This document shows positions 1 through 6,464 of a DNA stretch of 7,225 nt, piece after piece. Under the pieces are notes generated by a model, which made no database searches, was not told the DNA's origin, and worked only from the letters and a program-made list of their open reading frames with translations. The translations under genes and the position numbers were made by a program. Source of the stretch: Oligoflexales bacterium (GTDB lineage Bacteria > Bdellovibrionota_B > Oligoflexia > Oligoflexales > CACXFL01). The stretch is taken from NCBI GenBank assembly GCA_028282865.1, contig JANQHA010000452.1, positions 1 to 7,225 of the forward strand. Direction: 5' to 3'. How positions within the stretch are numbered: the first letter of the stretch is position 1; each line of letters opens with the position of its first letter.

Positions 1-1
1 A

Positions 2-388
2 ATTGAGCGTCAAAATGTTGTTTCGAAAATTTACCTCGAGAAAAACTCTCATATTATGCACAAGCATTTAGAGTACCGATGGCAGAAGCTAACTAAAAAT
101 AACCAAGATAACTTCACGAAGATTAAGCACCTAGTGGGCCTTAAGGCGAAAAGAGCTATTTATCCTGGCCTCAGCATTTCCCCTAGAGTAGTAGAAGTTG
201 AACGGTTAGTAAAAAGAGGTCAGCAAGTTCGCATGATCTTTCGTCGGGGTAGTATGAGCATCAAAGCCGATGCTAAGGCTTTAAGTGCCGGTGGAAAAGG
301 CCAAGTAGTTCGTGTGTTTTATCCCGCTACAAAAAAATATCTCCGTGGTCGAGTCATAGGGCCATCTATGGTTGAGGTGATGATGTGA
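2..388 (+). CDS. flgA: FlgA, flagellar P-ring assembly chaperone (5' truncated by window edge)
   Basis: Periplasmic chaperone that assists FlgI assembly into the P ring around the rod. The frame is open to the window edge, so the first ATG at 56 is not the real start; 128 C-terminal residues are visible. They match the C-terminal SAF/beta-clip half of FlgA: a VGLKAKRAIYPG stretch (family pattern 'G..arr.i.pG'), then VKRGQQV, SIKADAKALSAG, GKGQVVRV and the ending RGRVIGPSMVEV, which corresponds to the family's usual 'GRVvgpgvVEV'. The signal peptide and N-terminal domain lie outside the window. The stop TGA shares one base with the ATG of the next gene (TGATG), suggesting translational coupling. 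The family call rests on these motifs and on its place just before the ring genes. Confidence 0.9.
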   Translation: MERQNVVSKIYLEKNSHIMHKHLEYRWQKLTKNNQDNFTKIKHLVGLKAKRAIYPGLSISPRVVEVERLVKRGQQVRMIFRRGSMSIKADAKALSAGGKGQVVRVFYPATKKYLRGRVIGPSMVEVMM

Positions 389-1401
389 TGAAGTTTATCT
401 ATCTCTTTTTTGGGCTAATGTTACTTACCGGATGTCAGTCTGGCCTAATGTCTGGTAGTCGCCGTGATCTTGGTGGGTTTAATAAACCGGGATCGTCATC
501 TATGCATGGCAAGGGGGCTGGTGCCAAGCCTAGACCGAGCTTATATGTAAAGCATAAAACTATTCAGGTTGCTCCTAAAGAGCAGCACAACGATACGGGG
601 TCTTTGTTTAAGATTGACGACCAAAGGAACTACTTGTTTGCGTCGAAAGCGCCATTTAGCGTTGACCAATACGTCGATATCAAAGTGGTATCCAGTCAAT
701 CAGAGAATGCAGATGCGGGCAAAGGAAAGGGTGATGAGAAAAAAGCCGACCTACCAGATTCTGGCGATGCGGCAGTGAAGGAAATGCTAGCAGCACTTCC
801 TGAATTGGATCCAGGTGATGGTGAGGACGTGCCAAAACTTCTTAAGCAGTTAAAGATGAAAATTGCTCACGTATACGAAAATGGTGATGCTTTGGCTGTT
901 TATAAGCGAAACTCTATGCAAGATACTGAAGGGCGGGAGGTAAACGTACGAGCAAGAATTCCCTATTCTTCCCTTATTTCCGGTAACCCTTTGACTACTA
1001 AAGACCTAGTTGATGTTCATTGGACAGACACTTTGGATGGCCGTTTAACTGAACGACACTCATCCAGCTGGCAAGACGAATACTCATTGCGAATGAGTGG
1101 GTTTAGTGAGGCAAAGTCGGTTTTTGCTAAGCGGCTAGATGATAAACGTCAGCAGCTTGAGGGTGTGAAAACCAGACTGCAAAATCAGTTGGTTTCTCTT
1201 GGTAAAGAACGTCAAAAGATGGCTAAAGAGCGGGAAGAGATTTATAAAAAGAAAGTTGAGAGTGAAACAAAAGTAACTGAGCTCCAAACGAAGGTGGAGA
1301 CGCAGGAGAAAGAGATTACCGAGCAAAAAGCAGTTATTGAGGAACTAAAACGACCAGAGGAGAAACCTGGGGATGAAAAGGATGGGGCAAATGGCGCCTA
1401 A
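388..1401 (+). CDS. flgH: FlgH-like L-ring lipoprotein with C-terminal coiled-coil extension
   Basis: Likely outer-membrane L-ring protein of the basal body. It has 337 residues, with a lipoprotein signal ending in the lipobox LLTGC (Cys16). FlgH-like blocks are GSLF...QRNYLFASKAPFSVDQYVDIKV (about 71-100; family pattern 'SLF...RNLFsD.rA..vGDivtV') and KIAHVYENGDALAVY...GREVNVRARIPYSSL (about 158-196; family pattern 'V..vlpNGnLvv.G...v.vn.e...l...V...dI'). A Lys/Asp/Gly-rich low-complexity insert (about 103-150) separates them. After a Trp-containing segment matching the usual FlgH end, residues about 241-322 form a charged heptad-like helix that predicts as a coiled coil. Typical FlgH is near 230 residues, so about 100 are extra. 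The start is ATG 388 behind GAGGTG at 374-379; GTG 385 is an in-frame alternative adding one residue. Divergent sequence, but position between flgA and flgI supports the call. Confidence 0.78.
   Translation: MKFIYLFFGLMLLTGCQSGLMSGSRRDLGGFNKPGSSSMHGKGAGAKPRPSLYVKHKTIQVAPKEQHNDTGSLFKIDDQRNYLFASKAPFSVDQYVDIKVVSSQSENADAGKGKGDEKKADLPDSGDAAVKEMLAALPELDPGDGEDVPKLLKQLKMKIAHVYENGDALAVYKRNSMQDTEGREVNVRARIPYSSLISGNPLTTKDLVDVHWTDTLDGRLTERHSSSWQDEYSLRMSGFSEAKSVFAKRLDDKRQQLEGVKTRLQNQLVSLGKERQKMAKEREEIYKKKVESETKVTELQTKVETQEKEITEQKAVIEELKRPEEKPGDEKDGANGA
1356..1375 (+). promoter_or_regulatory. flgI SD site in a small hairpin loop inside flgH
   Basis: The SD AGGAG (1358-1362) for flgI ATG 1373 lies within the flgH coding sequence, 10 bases ahead of the start. 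It is flanked by CCAG (1354-1357) and CTGG (1367-1370), a perfect 4-bp stem that leaves AGGAGAAAC as the loop, with GGA at 1359-1361. The SD supports ATG 1373 rather than the later ATGs at 1382 and 1391. Regulation through the hairpin is inference; a 4-bp stem is easily met by chance. Confidence 0.45.
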
Positions 1402-2404
1402 GTTAGGGTTGGTATTATCACTTTTGTTGGCCCAAACTGCTTTGGGTCAAACGTCGCGGATAAAAGATTTGGTAAATATTCGAGGGTACCGGGACAATCA
1501 GATTATCGGCTTCGGTTTGGTGATCGGTCTAGCTGGTACTGGCGACTCTCCTAGCTCAATGGCGACTAACAAAGCTATTGCAAATATGATGACCCGGCTT
1601 GGAATGCACACAGATCCAGCTGAAGCTTCATCACAAAGTATTGCAGCAGTGGTAGCGACTGCCATGTTACCCGCTTTCAAAAGAAATGGTGACCGTATTG
1701 ATATTAAGGTTTCTACTATCGGCGACGCTCAAAGTTTAGCGGGTGGTACTTTGCTTATGACTCCACTAAAAGCTGGTGACGGTAAGGTATATGTTGTTAG
1801 CCAAGGGTCAGTGGTTGTTGGTCAGGCAAATGGTAGTGGTCCATCGGTGCTTACTACTGCAATGATCCCGAATGGAGGAATCATAGAGAGGGAATTCAGG
1901 CCGAATATCGCCCCGAAAGGCAAGTTAGTATTAAGTATGCGGCAGGCCGATTTCACTACCAACTCTCGAATTTCTGACCAAATAAACCTATTTTTTAAAG
2001 GTTTTTACGCGAAATCATTAGACCCCTCCAGTGTTGAAGTTGAGGTTCCTCCACTTTACCGAGGAAGGTTAACGGAGTTTATCGCAGATTTGGAATCGCT
2101 TAAAATAGACGTAGATCAAAGAGCGGTGGTCGTGGTTAATGAGCGGACCGGCACAGTTGTGATGGGGGCTGGTGTCAATATATCTAAAGTTAGTATTGCC
2201 CATGGAGACCTTTCAATACGAGTAGCATCTGGTAAAGACGCAAAAGGTGAAGAATTGAAATCTGTTGTTAGTGTCGAGGGCACGACTATAGGTGACTTAG
2301 TTGAGTCTATGAATGCCTTGGGTGTCAAACCAGCAGATTTAGTTGGTATTCTTCAGGCTGTCCATGCAGCAGGCGCGCTGCAGGCTGAACTGAAATTTCT
2401 TTAG
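1373..2404 (+). CDS. flgI: FlgI, flagellar P-ring protein
   Basis: Forms the periplasmic P ring that acts as a bushing around the rod in the peptidoglycan layer. It has 343 residues, close to the family's usual 350-370. A Sec signal peptide occupies about 1-25 (basic MKRMGQMAPK, hydrophobic LGLVLSLLLAQTA, probable cleavage after ALG). The mature protein opens with the hallmark RIKDLVNIRGYRDNQ and GFGLVIGLAGTGDS (29-59), and ends AAGALQAELKFL, the conserved FlgI terminus. VMGAGVNISKVSIAHGDLSI in the C-terminal third also fits the family ('v.ig..VrispVAvahG.l.v'). The gene starts 29 bases inside flgH, so translation of the two ring proteins is probably coupled. ATG 1373 is preferred for its SD and because it gives a normal basic N-region to the signal peptide. 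Complete, with no sign of damage. Confidence 0.97.
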   Translation: MKRMGQMAPKLGLVLSLLLAQTALGQTSRIKDLVNIRGYRDNQIIGFGLVIGLAGTGDSPSSMATNKAIANMMTRLGMHTDPAEASSQSIAAVVATAMLPAFKRNGDRIDIKVSTIGDAQSLAGGTLLMTPLKAGDGKVYVVSQGSVVVGQANGSGPSVLTTAMIPNGGIIEREFRPNIAPKGKLVLSMRQADFTTNSRISDQINLFFKGFYAKSLDPSSVEVEVPPLYRGRLTEFIADLESLKIDVDQRAVVVVNERTGTVVMGAGVNISKVSIAHGDLSIRVASGKDAKGEELKSVVSVEGTTIGDLVESMNALGVKPADLVGILQAVHAAGALQAELKFL

Positions 2405-2415
2405 GAGTTAAAGTG
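2399..2415 (+). promoter_or_regulatory. flgJ SD in a CTTTA-GGAGT-TAAAG hairpin
   Basis: CTTTA (2399-2403) and TAAAG (2409-2413) are perfectly complementary and present GGAGT as a 5-base loop. The loop is part of the SD TAGGAG for flgJ (GTG 2413), and the first base of the start codon is in the stem. GGA presented in a hairpin loop over an SD is the classic layout of a CsrA target, and csrA lies downstream in this same cluster. The pairing is visible; CsrA binding is inference, and the stem is short and mostly A-U. Confidence 0.45.
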
Positions 2416-2877
2416 AGTCTTGGTGGTTTAACAAAAAGTGGTTTAACATCTCAGTTGGCAAACCAAGCTGCATCTGAAGCCTTGAGTAAATCCTCTAAGA
2501 TTTCACCCAAAGAGCAGCAACAAGTCAGAAAGCTTGCCGAAGATTTTGAATCTATTTTTATGGATATCATGTTTCAGTCTATGCGCAAAACGGTTCCAAA
2601 ATCAGAGCTGGCTGGCGGAGGAAACGCCGAGGAAATCTTTCGCGGTATGCTAGATAGTGAATATGCCAAAATGATGGCGCATCAACGTACTTCAGGAATT
2701 GCTAATAGTATTGAAAAAGAACTGCTAAAATCCATGGAAAATCAGGCAGCTAGTATAAACAGCGTAAATGCGCAGAAAGTTTATCGTACCCAGAGTTTGC
2801 AACGGCCAGCAAATAAAGCGAAAATAGATGATAGGAGCGGTGTCCAAGCTGAATCCATGCTCCCGGGAAATCGTTAG
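2413..2877 (+). CDS. flgJ: FlgJ, rod-binding domain only (no muramidase domain)
   Basis: Rod assembly factor, expected in the periplasm as a cap or scaffold for the growing rod. It has 154 residues. The rod-binding domain spans about 40-106: KLAEDFESIFMDIMFQSMRKTVPKSE, then GGGNAEEIFRGMLDSEYAKMMA and SGIANSIEKELLK, all matching the FlgJ N-terminal family. The enterobacterial form is about 310 residues and carries a C-terminal glucosaminidase; here the protein ends after a polar, probably disordered tail, so peptidoglycan opening must be done by another enzyme. Such short FlgJ proteins are normal in many non-enteric lineages. The start is GTG 2413, five bases after TAGGAG and eight bases after the flgI stop, so it is probably coupled to flgI. 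Confidence 0.93.
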   Translation: MSLGGLTKSGLTSQLANQAASEALSKSSKISPKEQQQVRKLAEDFESIFMDIMFQSMRKTVPKSELAGGGNAEEIFRGMLDSEYAKMMAHQRTSGIANSIEKELLKSMENQAASINSVNAQKVYRTQSLQRPANKAKIDDRSGVQAESMLPGNR

Positions 2878-2940
2878 AATAGTAACTATCAGCAAGCGAT
2901 GTTATAAGTGAATTAAATGCCTTTGAGGAGGTGATCTATG
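2878..2940 (+). promoter_or_regulatory. flgJ-flgM spacer with a near-perfect SD for flgM
   Basis: This 60-base gap separates the ring/rod genes from the checkpoint genes. It ends in AGGAGGTGAT (2926-2935), a full match to the anti-SD end of 16S rRNA, six bases from AGGAGG to ATG 2938. It is the strongest SD in the window and suggests high FlgM output per mRNA. I checked for sigma-28 (TAAA-N15-GCCGATAA) and sigma-70 promoters and found no convincing match, so whether transcription restarts here is unknown. Confidence 0.6.
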
Positions 2941-3300
2941 GAAACAAAACGTATATCTGACAGAACACTGTTAGAAACTCTCCAAGCTAAGAAGTCTGCT
3001 AAGGTTCAGGACGAAAAGTCTAAGTCATTAGATAAAAGTGGCGTGAATAATACCACTAAGAGTGATTACGGTGTAAACCTGTCTAGCAAAGCTAAAGATT
3101 TGGCCGAGGCACGCGGGCGAGCTCTCGAAATCGCTCGTAACAGCCCGGATGTAAGGGAGAATAAGGTAGCAGAGCTTCGTGAACGTATTCGATCCGGTTC
3201 ATACAAGGTAGATCCTAAAAAAGTTGCCGATGGAATGATGCAGGAAGCTATCAAGGACCAGATTGCTACCCGAATGCATGAAGAAGCAAAAAGGCGATAG
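2938..3300 (+). CDS. flgM: FlgM, anti-sigma-28 factor
   Basis: Negative regulator that binds the flagellar sigma factor (FliA, sigma-28) in the cytoplasm and is normally exported through the completed hook, releasing late gene expression. It has 120 residues, slightly longer than the usual 85-105. The N-terminal 45 residues are polar and probably disordered, as in known FlgM. The C-terminal sigma-binding half carries the family signature: VNLSSKAKDL (46-55), NSPDVRENKVAELRERI (68-84), SGSYKVDPKKVADGMM (86-101). The protein then continues as a charged helix (MHEEAKRR end), some 15 residues past the usual terminus. Followed by flgN, as in Bacillus and many proteobacteria. No fliA gene is in the window, so the partner is inferred. 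Confidence 0.94.
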   Translation: METKRISDRTLLETLQAKKSAKVQDEKSKSLDKSGVNNTTKSDYGVNLSSKAKDLAEARGRALEIARNSPDVRENKVAELRERIRSGSYKVDPKKVADGMMQEAIKDQIATRMHEEAKRR

Positions 3301-3376
3301 AGCTCGTTATTCTGCGCGACTTGAATAAGAAATTACTTATAAAAATTTTTGCATGATATGAACCGAAGGGAGCCTT
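3301..3376 (+). promoter_or_regulatory. AT-rich flgM-flgN spacer
   Basis: This 76-base gap is noticeably AT-rich (TTACTTATAAAAATTTTTG) and ends in the SD GGGAG (3368-3372) four bases before ATG 3377. The SD also lies in AAGG-GAG-CCTT (3366-3376), a tight 4-bp self-complement. A possible weak promoter is TTACTT (3333-3338) with TATGAA (3357-3362) at 18-base spacing, but neither box is a good match. I see no terminator. Confidence 0.25.
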
Positions 3377-3967
3377 ATGGATAAGTCTCTGATAGTTGAA
3401 ATGGCGGAGAAAAATATTTCTGCTATGGCTGATAGGATTGATGAAATATCTGATCTTTACCTCAGTATGCCTGCAATTATAAAAAAAGAGCACGATTATA
3501 TTTTAGAGGCAAATCTGGACGGGGTAGAACAAACGGTAGAAGAGAAGCTTAAGGTGTCTAGTCAGCTTGATGATAGTTTTTTAAAGTTGCGCGAGGCGAC
3601 TTTGGAGCTCGTTCGAAATTACGAAGAAGTTATGGAAACCTCGGTAGATCAAGTCGCAAATCTGTCGCAATGCTTTCTAATGATCGATGAGATGGTTATT
3701 AAGCTTAAAGACCAAAGGCAATCTCTGATTGGATTGAACCAGAGCATAGAGATACTTAAAAGTTCCTTTGAAAAATTTTCGCAGCACAAGGACGAATACC
3801 GAAGCCAGATAGACGTAAATAGGGTTGTGCTGAGTAAGATGCTTGCAAATAGACAAGACCATTACCGGTTTTGGCAAGAAGTATCTTCGGATATGATGGC
3901 CGCGTATGATAGAAAGGGGCTTCAGCGTTCGTCAACTAAACATTCGTCCCTTTCAATTAAAGCTTAG
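3377..3967 (+). CDS. flgN: FlgN-like export chaperone for FlgK and FlgL
   Basis: Probable cytoplasmic chaperone that binds the C-termini of the junction proteins FlgK and FlgL and delivers them to the type III export gate. It has 196 residues, longer than the typical 140-160. Composition and pattern are wholly alpha-helical: no signal peptide or membrane segment, and long amphipathic stretches. The helix around 36-75, EHDYILEANLDGVEQTVEEK followed by LKVSSQLDDSFLKLRE, fits the family pattern 'E...l..gdl..l......K..l...l......r'. FlgN sequences diverge fast, so much of the call rests on position between flgM and flgK, its conserved place in many operons. The Ser/Lys-rich tail (RSSTKHSSLSIKA) is probably disordered. 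Some other helical flagellar protein cannot be excluded. Confidence 0.75.
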   Translation: MDKSLIVEMAEKNISAMADRIDEISDLYLSMPAIIKKEHDYILEANLDGVEQTVEEKLKVSSQLDDSFLKLREATLELVRNYEEVMETSVDQVANLSQCFLMIDEMVIKLKDQRQSLIGLNQSIEILKSSFEKFSQHKDEYRSQIDVNRVVLSKMLANRQDHYRFWQEVSSDMMAAYDRKGLQRSSTKHSSLSIKA

Positions 3968-3968
3968 C

Positions 3969-3982
3969 GGAGGTGCGTTATT
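3969..3982 (+). promoter_or_regulatory. flgK SD with ATT start codon
   Basis: GGAGGTG (3969-3975) is a strong SD, with six bases between GGAGG and ATT at 3980-3982. The flgN stop is at 3965-3967 in this same frame, so the start must lie at or after 3968. Codons from 3968 read CGG AGG TGC GTT ATT CCA GGT CTA; none is ATG, GTG or TTG, and the ATT stands exactly where FlgK homologues carry Met before 'PGLF/SGLF'. Confidence 0.75.
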
Positions 3983-5404
3983 CCAGGTCTATTTCACATC
4001 CTGAATATAGGCTCGGAGTCGTTATACTCCAACCGTCAAGGTGTTGATACTGCTGGCCACAACATCGCTAACGCTGAGACCGAGGGATATTCTCGTCAAA
4101 GGGTTAACCTAACTCAAAGAACACCGTCTGACTCTCACGGCAATATCATTGGTAACGGTGCCTACATTGACAGTATCACGCGTGCACACGATAAGTTTAT
4201 TGAAAAGCAATTCAATGGTGCTATTCAGGCGAGTGGTGCGAGCGCTGCCCGCTACGAGTCCCTGCAGACGATTGAGCAAATATTCAGTACTGAAATGGAA
4301 TCAAGCGTATCAGATGAGGTCGCGGGTTTTTTTAATGCTCTACAAAACCTGTCTACTTATCCCGAGGAGATGCCGACTAGAACCAATACTCGAGAGGCCG
4401 CATCTAACATGATTGCAGCCTTCAAGAGAGTGGATTTTAACCTAAAGAGGCATCGCGCGGACTTGGACGATAAAATCGAAGGCACCGTGGCGCAGGCTTC
4501 TGATTTTGTTAAGCAGATTGCTTCTCTTAATATGTCTATTCAAAGTCTTGAAGCTGGTGGGGCTAGTGATAAAGCAAATGACTTGCGTGACCAACAAGAA
4601 CAGATGGTTAGAAAACTGAGTGAGAAAATGAATATCAGCTACTACACTAATGAGCATGGTAGTATGGTTGTTCGAGGTCCAAATCAAGCTTTGTTAGTTG
4701 ACGGCAAGTATGCAGCTAGCATTGTTACAACCAGAGATCCCGAAACTACGCTGAGAGAAGTAACTGTTTTGGACTCCGAGAATAACAATGCACGTAACAT
4801 CACTGATTTTATCGATAAAGGTGAAATCCGCTCATTGGTAGACGTGCGAGATAAGGTGATTGATAAGCTTCTTAATGGTAACAACCAGCTTGCAGCTAAC
4901 ATTGTTTATCATGTCAATGCTGCACATAGGCAAGGTTTTGGCTTGGGAAAGTACGGCGAATCTGTAGGTCGGGATTTTTTTGCTACCTCTCCAGATATTA
5001 ATGGCGCAGCGTTGAACCTAAGGCTGTCCGATGCAGTTCAGGAGGATATTAATGCAATATCTGTTGCTGCTACGCCTAATGCCCCTGGTGATAATGTTAT
5101 TGTAAATGAGATTTTGCGGCTTAAGGATCAGCGTATCATGGAAGGTGGGACCATGACCTTTAATGAATACTATTCAAATTATGTCGGCGAGCTCGGCCTA
5201 GATATTGAGCGTTCGATCCATGAGAAAGAGGCGGACGAAATTATTCTCGGTGATTTAGAAAAGCGGCGTGAAGCAATTTCTGGCGTTTCTTTAGATGAAG
5301 AGGCCGTTAATTTATTAAGATGGCAAACAGCATTTGCCGCTTCATCTAAGGTGATTACAACTGCTGATGAAATGCTGGAGACGGTTTTGAGTCTAAAAAG
5401 ATAG
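3980..5404 (+). CDS. flgK: FlgK, hook-filament junction protein 1, with probable ATT start
   Basis: Secreted axial protein forming the first junction layer between hook and filament. With the ATT start it has 474 residues, shorter than enteric FlgK (about 547) but normal for lineages with a reduced central domain. The N-terminal D0 region reads (M)PGLFHILNIGSESLYSNRQG, then GHNIANAETEGYSRQRVNL (26-44), the FlgK hallmark. The C-terminal D0 region reads SLDEEAVNLLRWQTAFAASS, then KVITTADEMLETVL (within 436-474), also diagnostic. The first in-frame ATG is at 4295 (residue 106), which would remove the whole N-terminal axial helix and leave a nonfunctional protein, so it is not the start. A sequencing error turning ATG into ATT cannot be excluded, but the reading frame is otherwise intact. 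Starts 12 bases after flgN; flgL follows after 13 bases. Confidence 0.95.
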   Translation: MPGLFHILNIGSESLYSNRQGVDTAGHNIANAETEGYSRQRVNLTQRTPSDSHGNIIGNGAYIDSITRAHDKFIEKQFNGAIQASGASAARYESLQTIEQIFSTEMESSVSDEVAGFFNALQNLSTYPEEMPTRTNTREAASNMIAAFKRVDFNLKRHRADLDDKIEGTVAQASDFVKQIASLNMSIQSLEAGGASDKANDLRDQQEQMVRKLSEKMNISYYTNEHGSMVVRGPNQALLVDGKYAASIVTTRDPETTLREVTVLDSENNNARNITDFIDKGEIRSLVDVRDKVIDKLLNGNNQLAANIVYHVNAAHRQGFGLGKYGESVGRDFFATSPDINGAALNLRLSDAVQEDINAISVAATPNAPGDNVIVNEILRLKDQRIMEGGTMTFNEYYSNYVGELGLDIERSIHEKEADEIILGDLEKRREAISGVSLDEEAVNLLRWQTAFAASSKVITTADEMLETVLSLKR

Positions 5405-5417
5405 TAGGGTGAGTTAG

Positions 5418-6317
5418 TTGAGGATTTCAGAAAGACAACGATATAGGCAGACCAACGATAGGGTCGAGAACGCTCGTTCCGCTAATATGGGTTCTTTGGA
5501 GCAAATTTCAACTCTTAAGAAAATCAATCGTATTTCTGATGACCCTATTGGTGTTGGTAAAGTTATTCGTTACAAGGACCGTTTAAAAAGTTTAGGGCAG
5601 TTCAAATCCAACGTAGAATTTTCCAAAGGTTATTTAGAAAAGACCGAGGCAGCCATTCAGAACATCGCTGACAACCTTATTAGGGCTCAAGAACTTGCTG
5701 TATCGTTATCAAATGCAACCTATGATGACGCCAGCCGTAAGTCGGCTGCCAAAGAGGTTAAGCAGATTATCAACGAAGTGGTAAGCTCAGGAAATACCAC
5801 CTATGCTGGTCGCCATATTTTTTCTGGATACCGGACCCAAACCCCGGCCTTAAGCACTGAGGGCTCCTATTTGGGGGATGACGGGGCTGTCTTTTTACAG
5901 GTCGATGATGGAGAGTTTAAGCAAGTTAACTTGCAGGCACGGTACTTGTTTGAGTCGTCGGCTGCAGAGCGAGACCTTGGTCACTTTAATATGGTGGATT
6001 CTTTAGATATTCTTCATACAGGCTTAGTCAACGACGATATTGATGGTATCAGATTAGCGCTCCATGAGCTTAACCACCAGATTCAGAAGACTACTAGTTA
6101 TCAGGCGACCCTAGGGTCCCTATACCACTCCTTAGACTCCAGCGAGAAGAAAATCGAGGCAGATAGCGTCGCTACCACAGATTTGATGTCCCAAATTGAA
6201 GAGGTGGACATGTTTAAAGCGAGCTCTGACTTTCACCGAAGTGAAACAGTCCTCCAAAGTACGCTACTGGCATCGAATAAAATGCTTCAACCCTCTTTAT
6301 TAAACTTCATGCAGTAA
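5418..6317 (+). CDS. flgL: FlgL, hook-filament junction protein 2
   Basis: Secreted axial protein of the flagellin superfamily, forming the second junction layer beneath the filament. It has 299 residues, normal for FlgL. The start is TTG 5418, six bases after AGGGTG (5406-5411), which places MRIS at the N-terminus as in most FlgL proteins. The N-terminal D0/D1 helices include NRISDDPIGVGKVIRYKDRL (37-56) and AAIQNIADNLIRAQELAVSL (78-97); NTTYAGRHIFSGYRTQTPA (126-144) is the conserved turn into the central domain. The C-terminal helix ATTDLMSQIEEVDMFKASSD...LQSTLLASNKML (252-290) matches the superfamily. Because FlgL and flagellin are related, a short flagellin was considered, but position after flgK and the FSGY motif favour FlgL. 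Confidence 0.94.
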   Translation: MRISERQRYRQTNDRVENARSANMGSLEQISTLKKINRISDDPIGVGKVIRYKDRLKSLGQFKSNVEFSKGYLEKTEAAIQNIADNLIRAQELAVSLSNATYDDASRKSAAKEVKQIINEVVSSGNTTYAGRHIFSGYRTQTPALSTEGSYLGDDGAVFLQVDDGEFKQVNLQARYLFESSAAERDLGHFNMVDSLDILHTGLVNDDIDGIRLALHELNHQIQKTTSYQATLGSLYHSLDSSEKKIEADSVATTDLMSQIEEVDMFKASSDFHRSETVLQSTLLASNKMLQPSLLNFMQ

Positions 6318-6464
6318 TTCTCATAAACATCTAATTTTAAAGCTTTTTTATGGGGGGAACTTTTTTTTGGCCCAACCGGCGAAAATTGATCTTTTCTCAA
6401 ATAAAATTAGTAGTGGAAGGAAAAGTTTGAATGGTGTAACCCCATAAACCAAGGAGGACTGGGG
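6318..6464 (+). promoter_or_regulatory. csrA leader region with five GGA motifs and long-range pairing
   Basis: The 147 bases between flgL and csrA hold GGA motifs at 6356-6358, 6415-6417, 6419-6421, 6453-6455 and 6456-6458, the core of CsrA binding sites. TTTATGGGG (6347-6355) is a perfect reverse complement of CCCCATAAA (6440-6448), so the 5' end could pair with the segment just ahead of the SD. T runs at 6344-6349 and 6361-6368 are not preceded by a good GC hairpin, so I do not call a terminator. TAAAAT (6402-6407) resembles a sigma-70 -10 box but has no matching -35. Whether csrA is read through from flgL or has its own promoter cannot be settled from the sequence. Confidence 0.5.

Noticed and set aside
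56..388. FlgA as a complete 110-residue protein starting at ATG 56
   Set aside because: The frame is open to the window edge, and the FlgA domain normally has a signal peptide and N-terminal domain upstream; the gene is cut by the window.
2875..2902. Sigma-28 promoter before flgM using AGCGATGT as the -10
   Set aside because: Only 4 of 8 positions match and no TAAA-like box lies at the right spacing.
4149..4412. Separate small + strand gene overlapping flgK
   Set aside because: It lies in another frame over strongly conserved FlgK sequence, has no recognisable protein features, and is best explained as a shadow frame.
3066..4902. Several minus-strand open frames of 60-80 codons across flgM, flgN and flgK
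   Set aside because: All lie antisense to well-supported genes, without SDs or family motifs.
4295..5404. flgK read as a 369-residue protein starting at ATG 4295
   Set aside because: The same frame upstream encodes the diagnostic FlgK N-terminus (GHNIANAETEGYSRQ) with a strong SD before ATT 3980; ATG 4295 has no SD of note and would delete the axial helix.
5418..6317. Flagellin (FliC) rather than FlgL
   Set aside because: The protein belongs to the flagellin superfamily, but its place after flgK, the MRIS start and the GRHIFSGY motif favour FlgL.
6336..6370. Rho-independent terminator after flgL
   Set aside because: There are two T runs, but the sequence before them (TAAAGCTTTTTTA, then GGGGGGAAC) gives only a weak A-T stem or none, so no GC-rich hairpin supports it.
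6369..6382. Sigma-54 promoter (GG-N10-GC) before csrA at TTGGCCCAACCGGC
   Set aside because: GG and GC are spaced 8 apart, not 10, and the flanking bases do not match TGGCAC-N5-TTGC.
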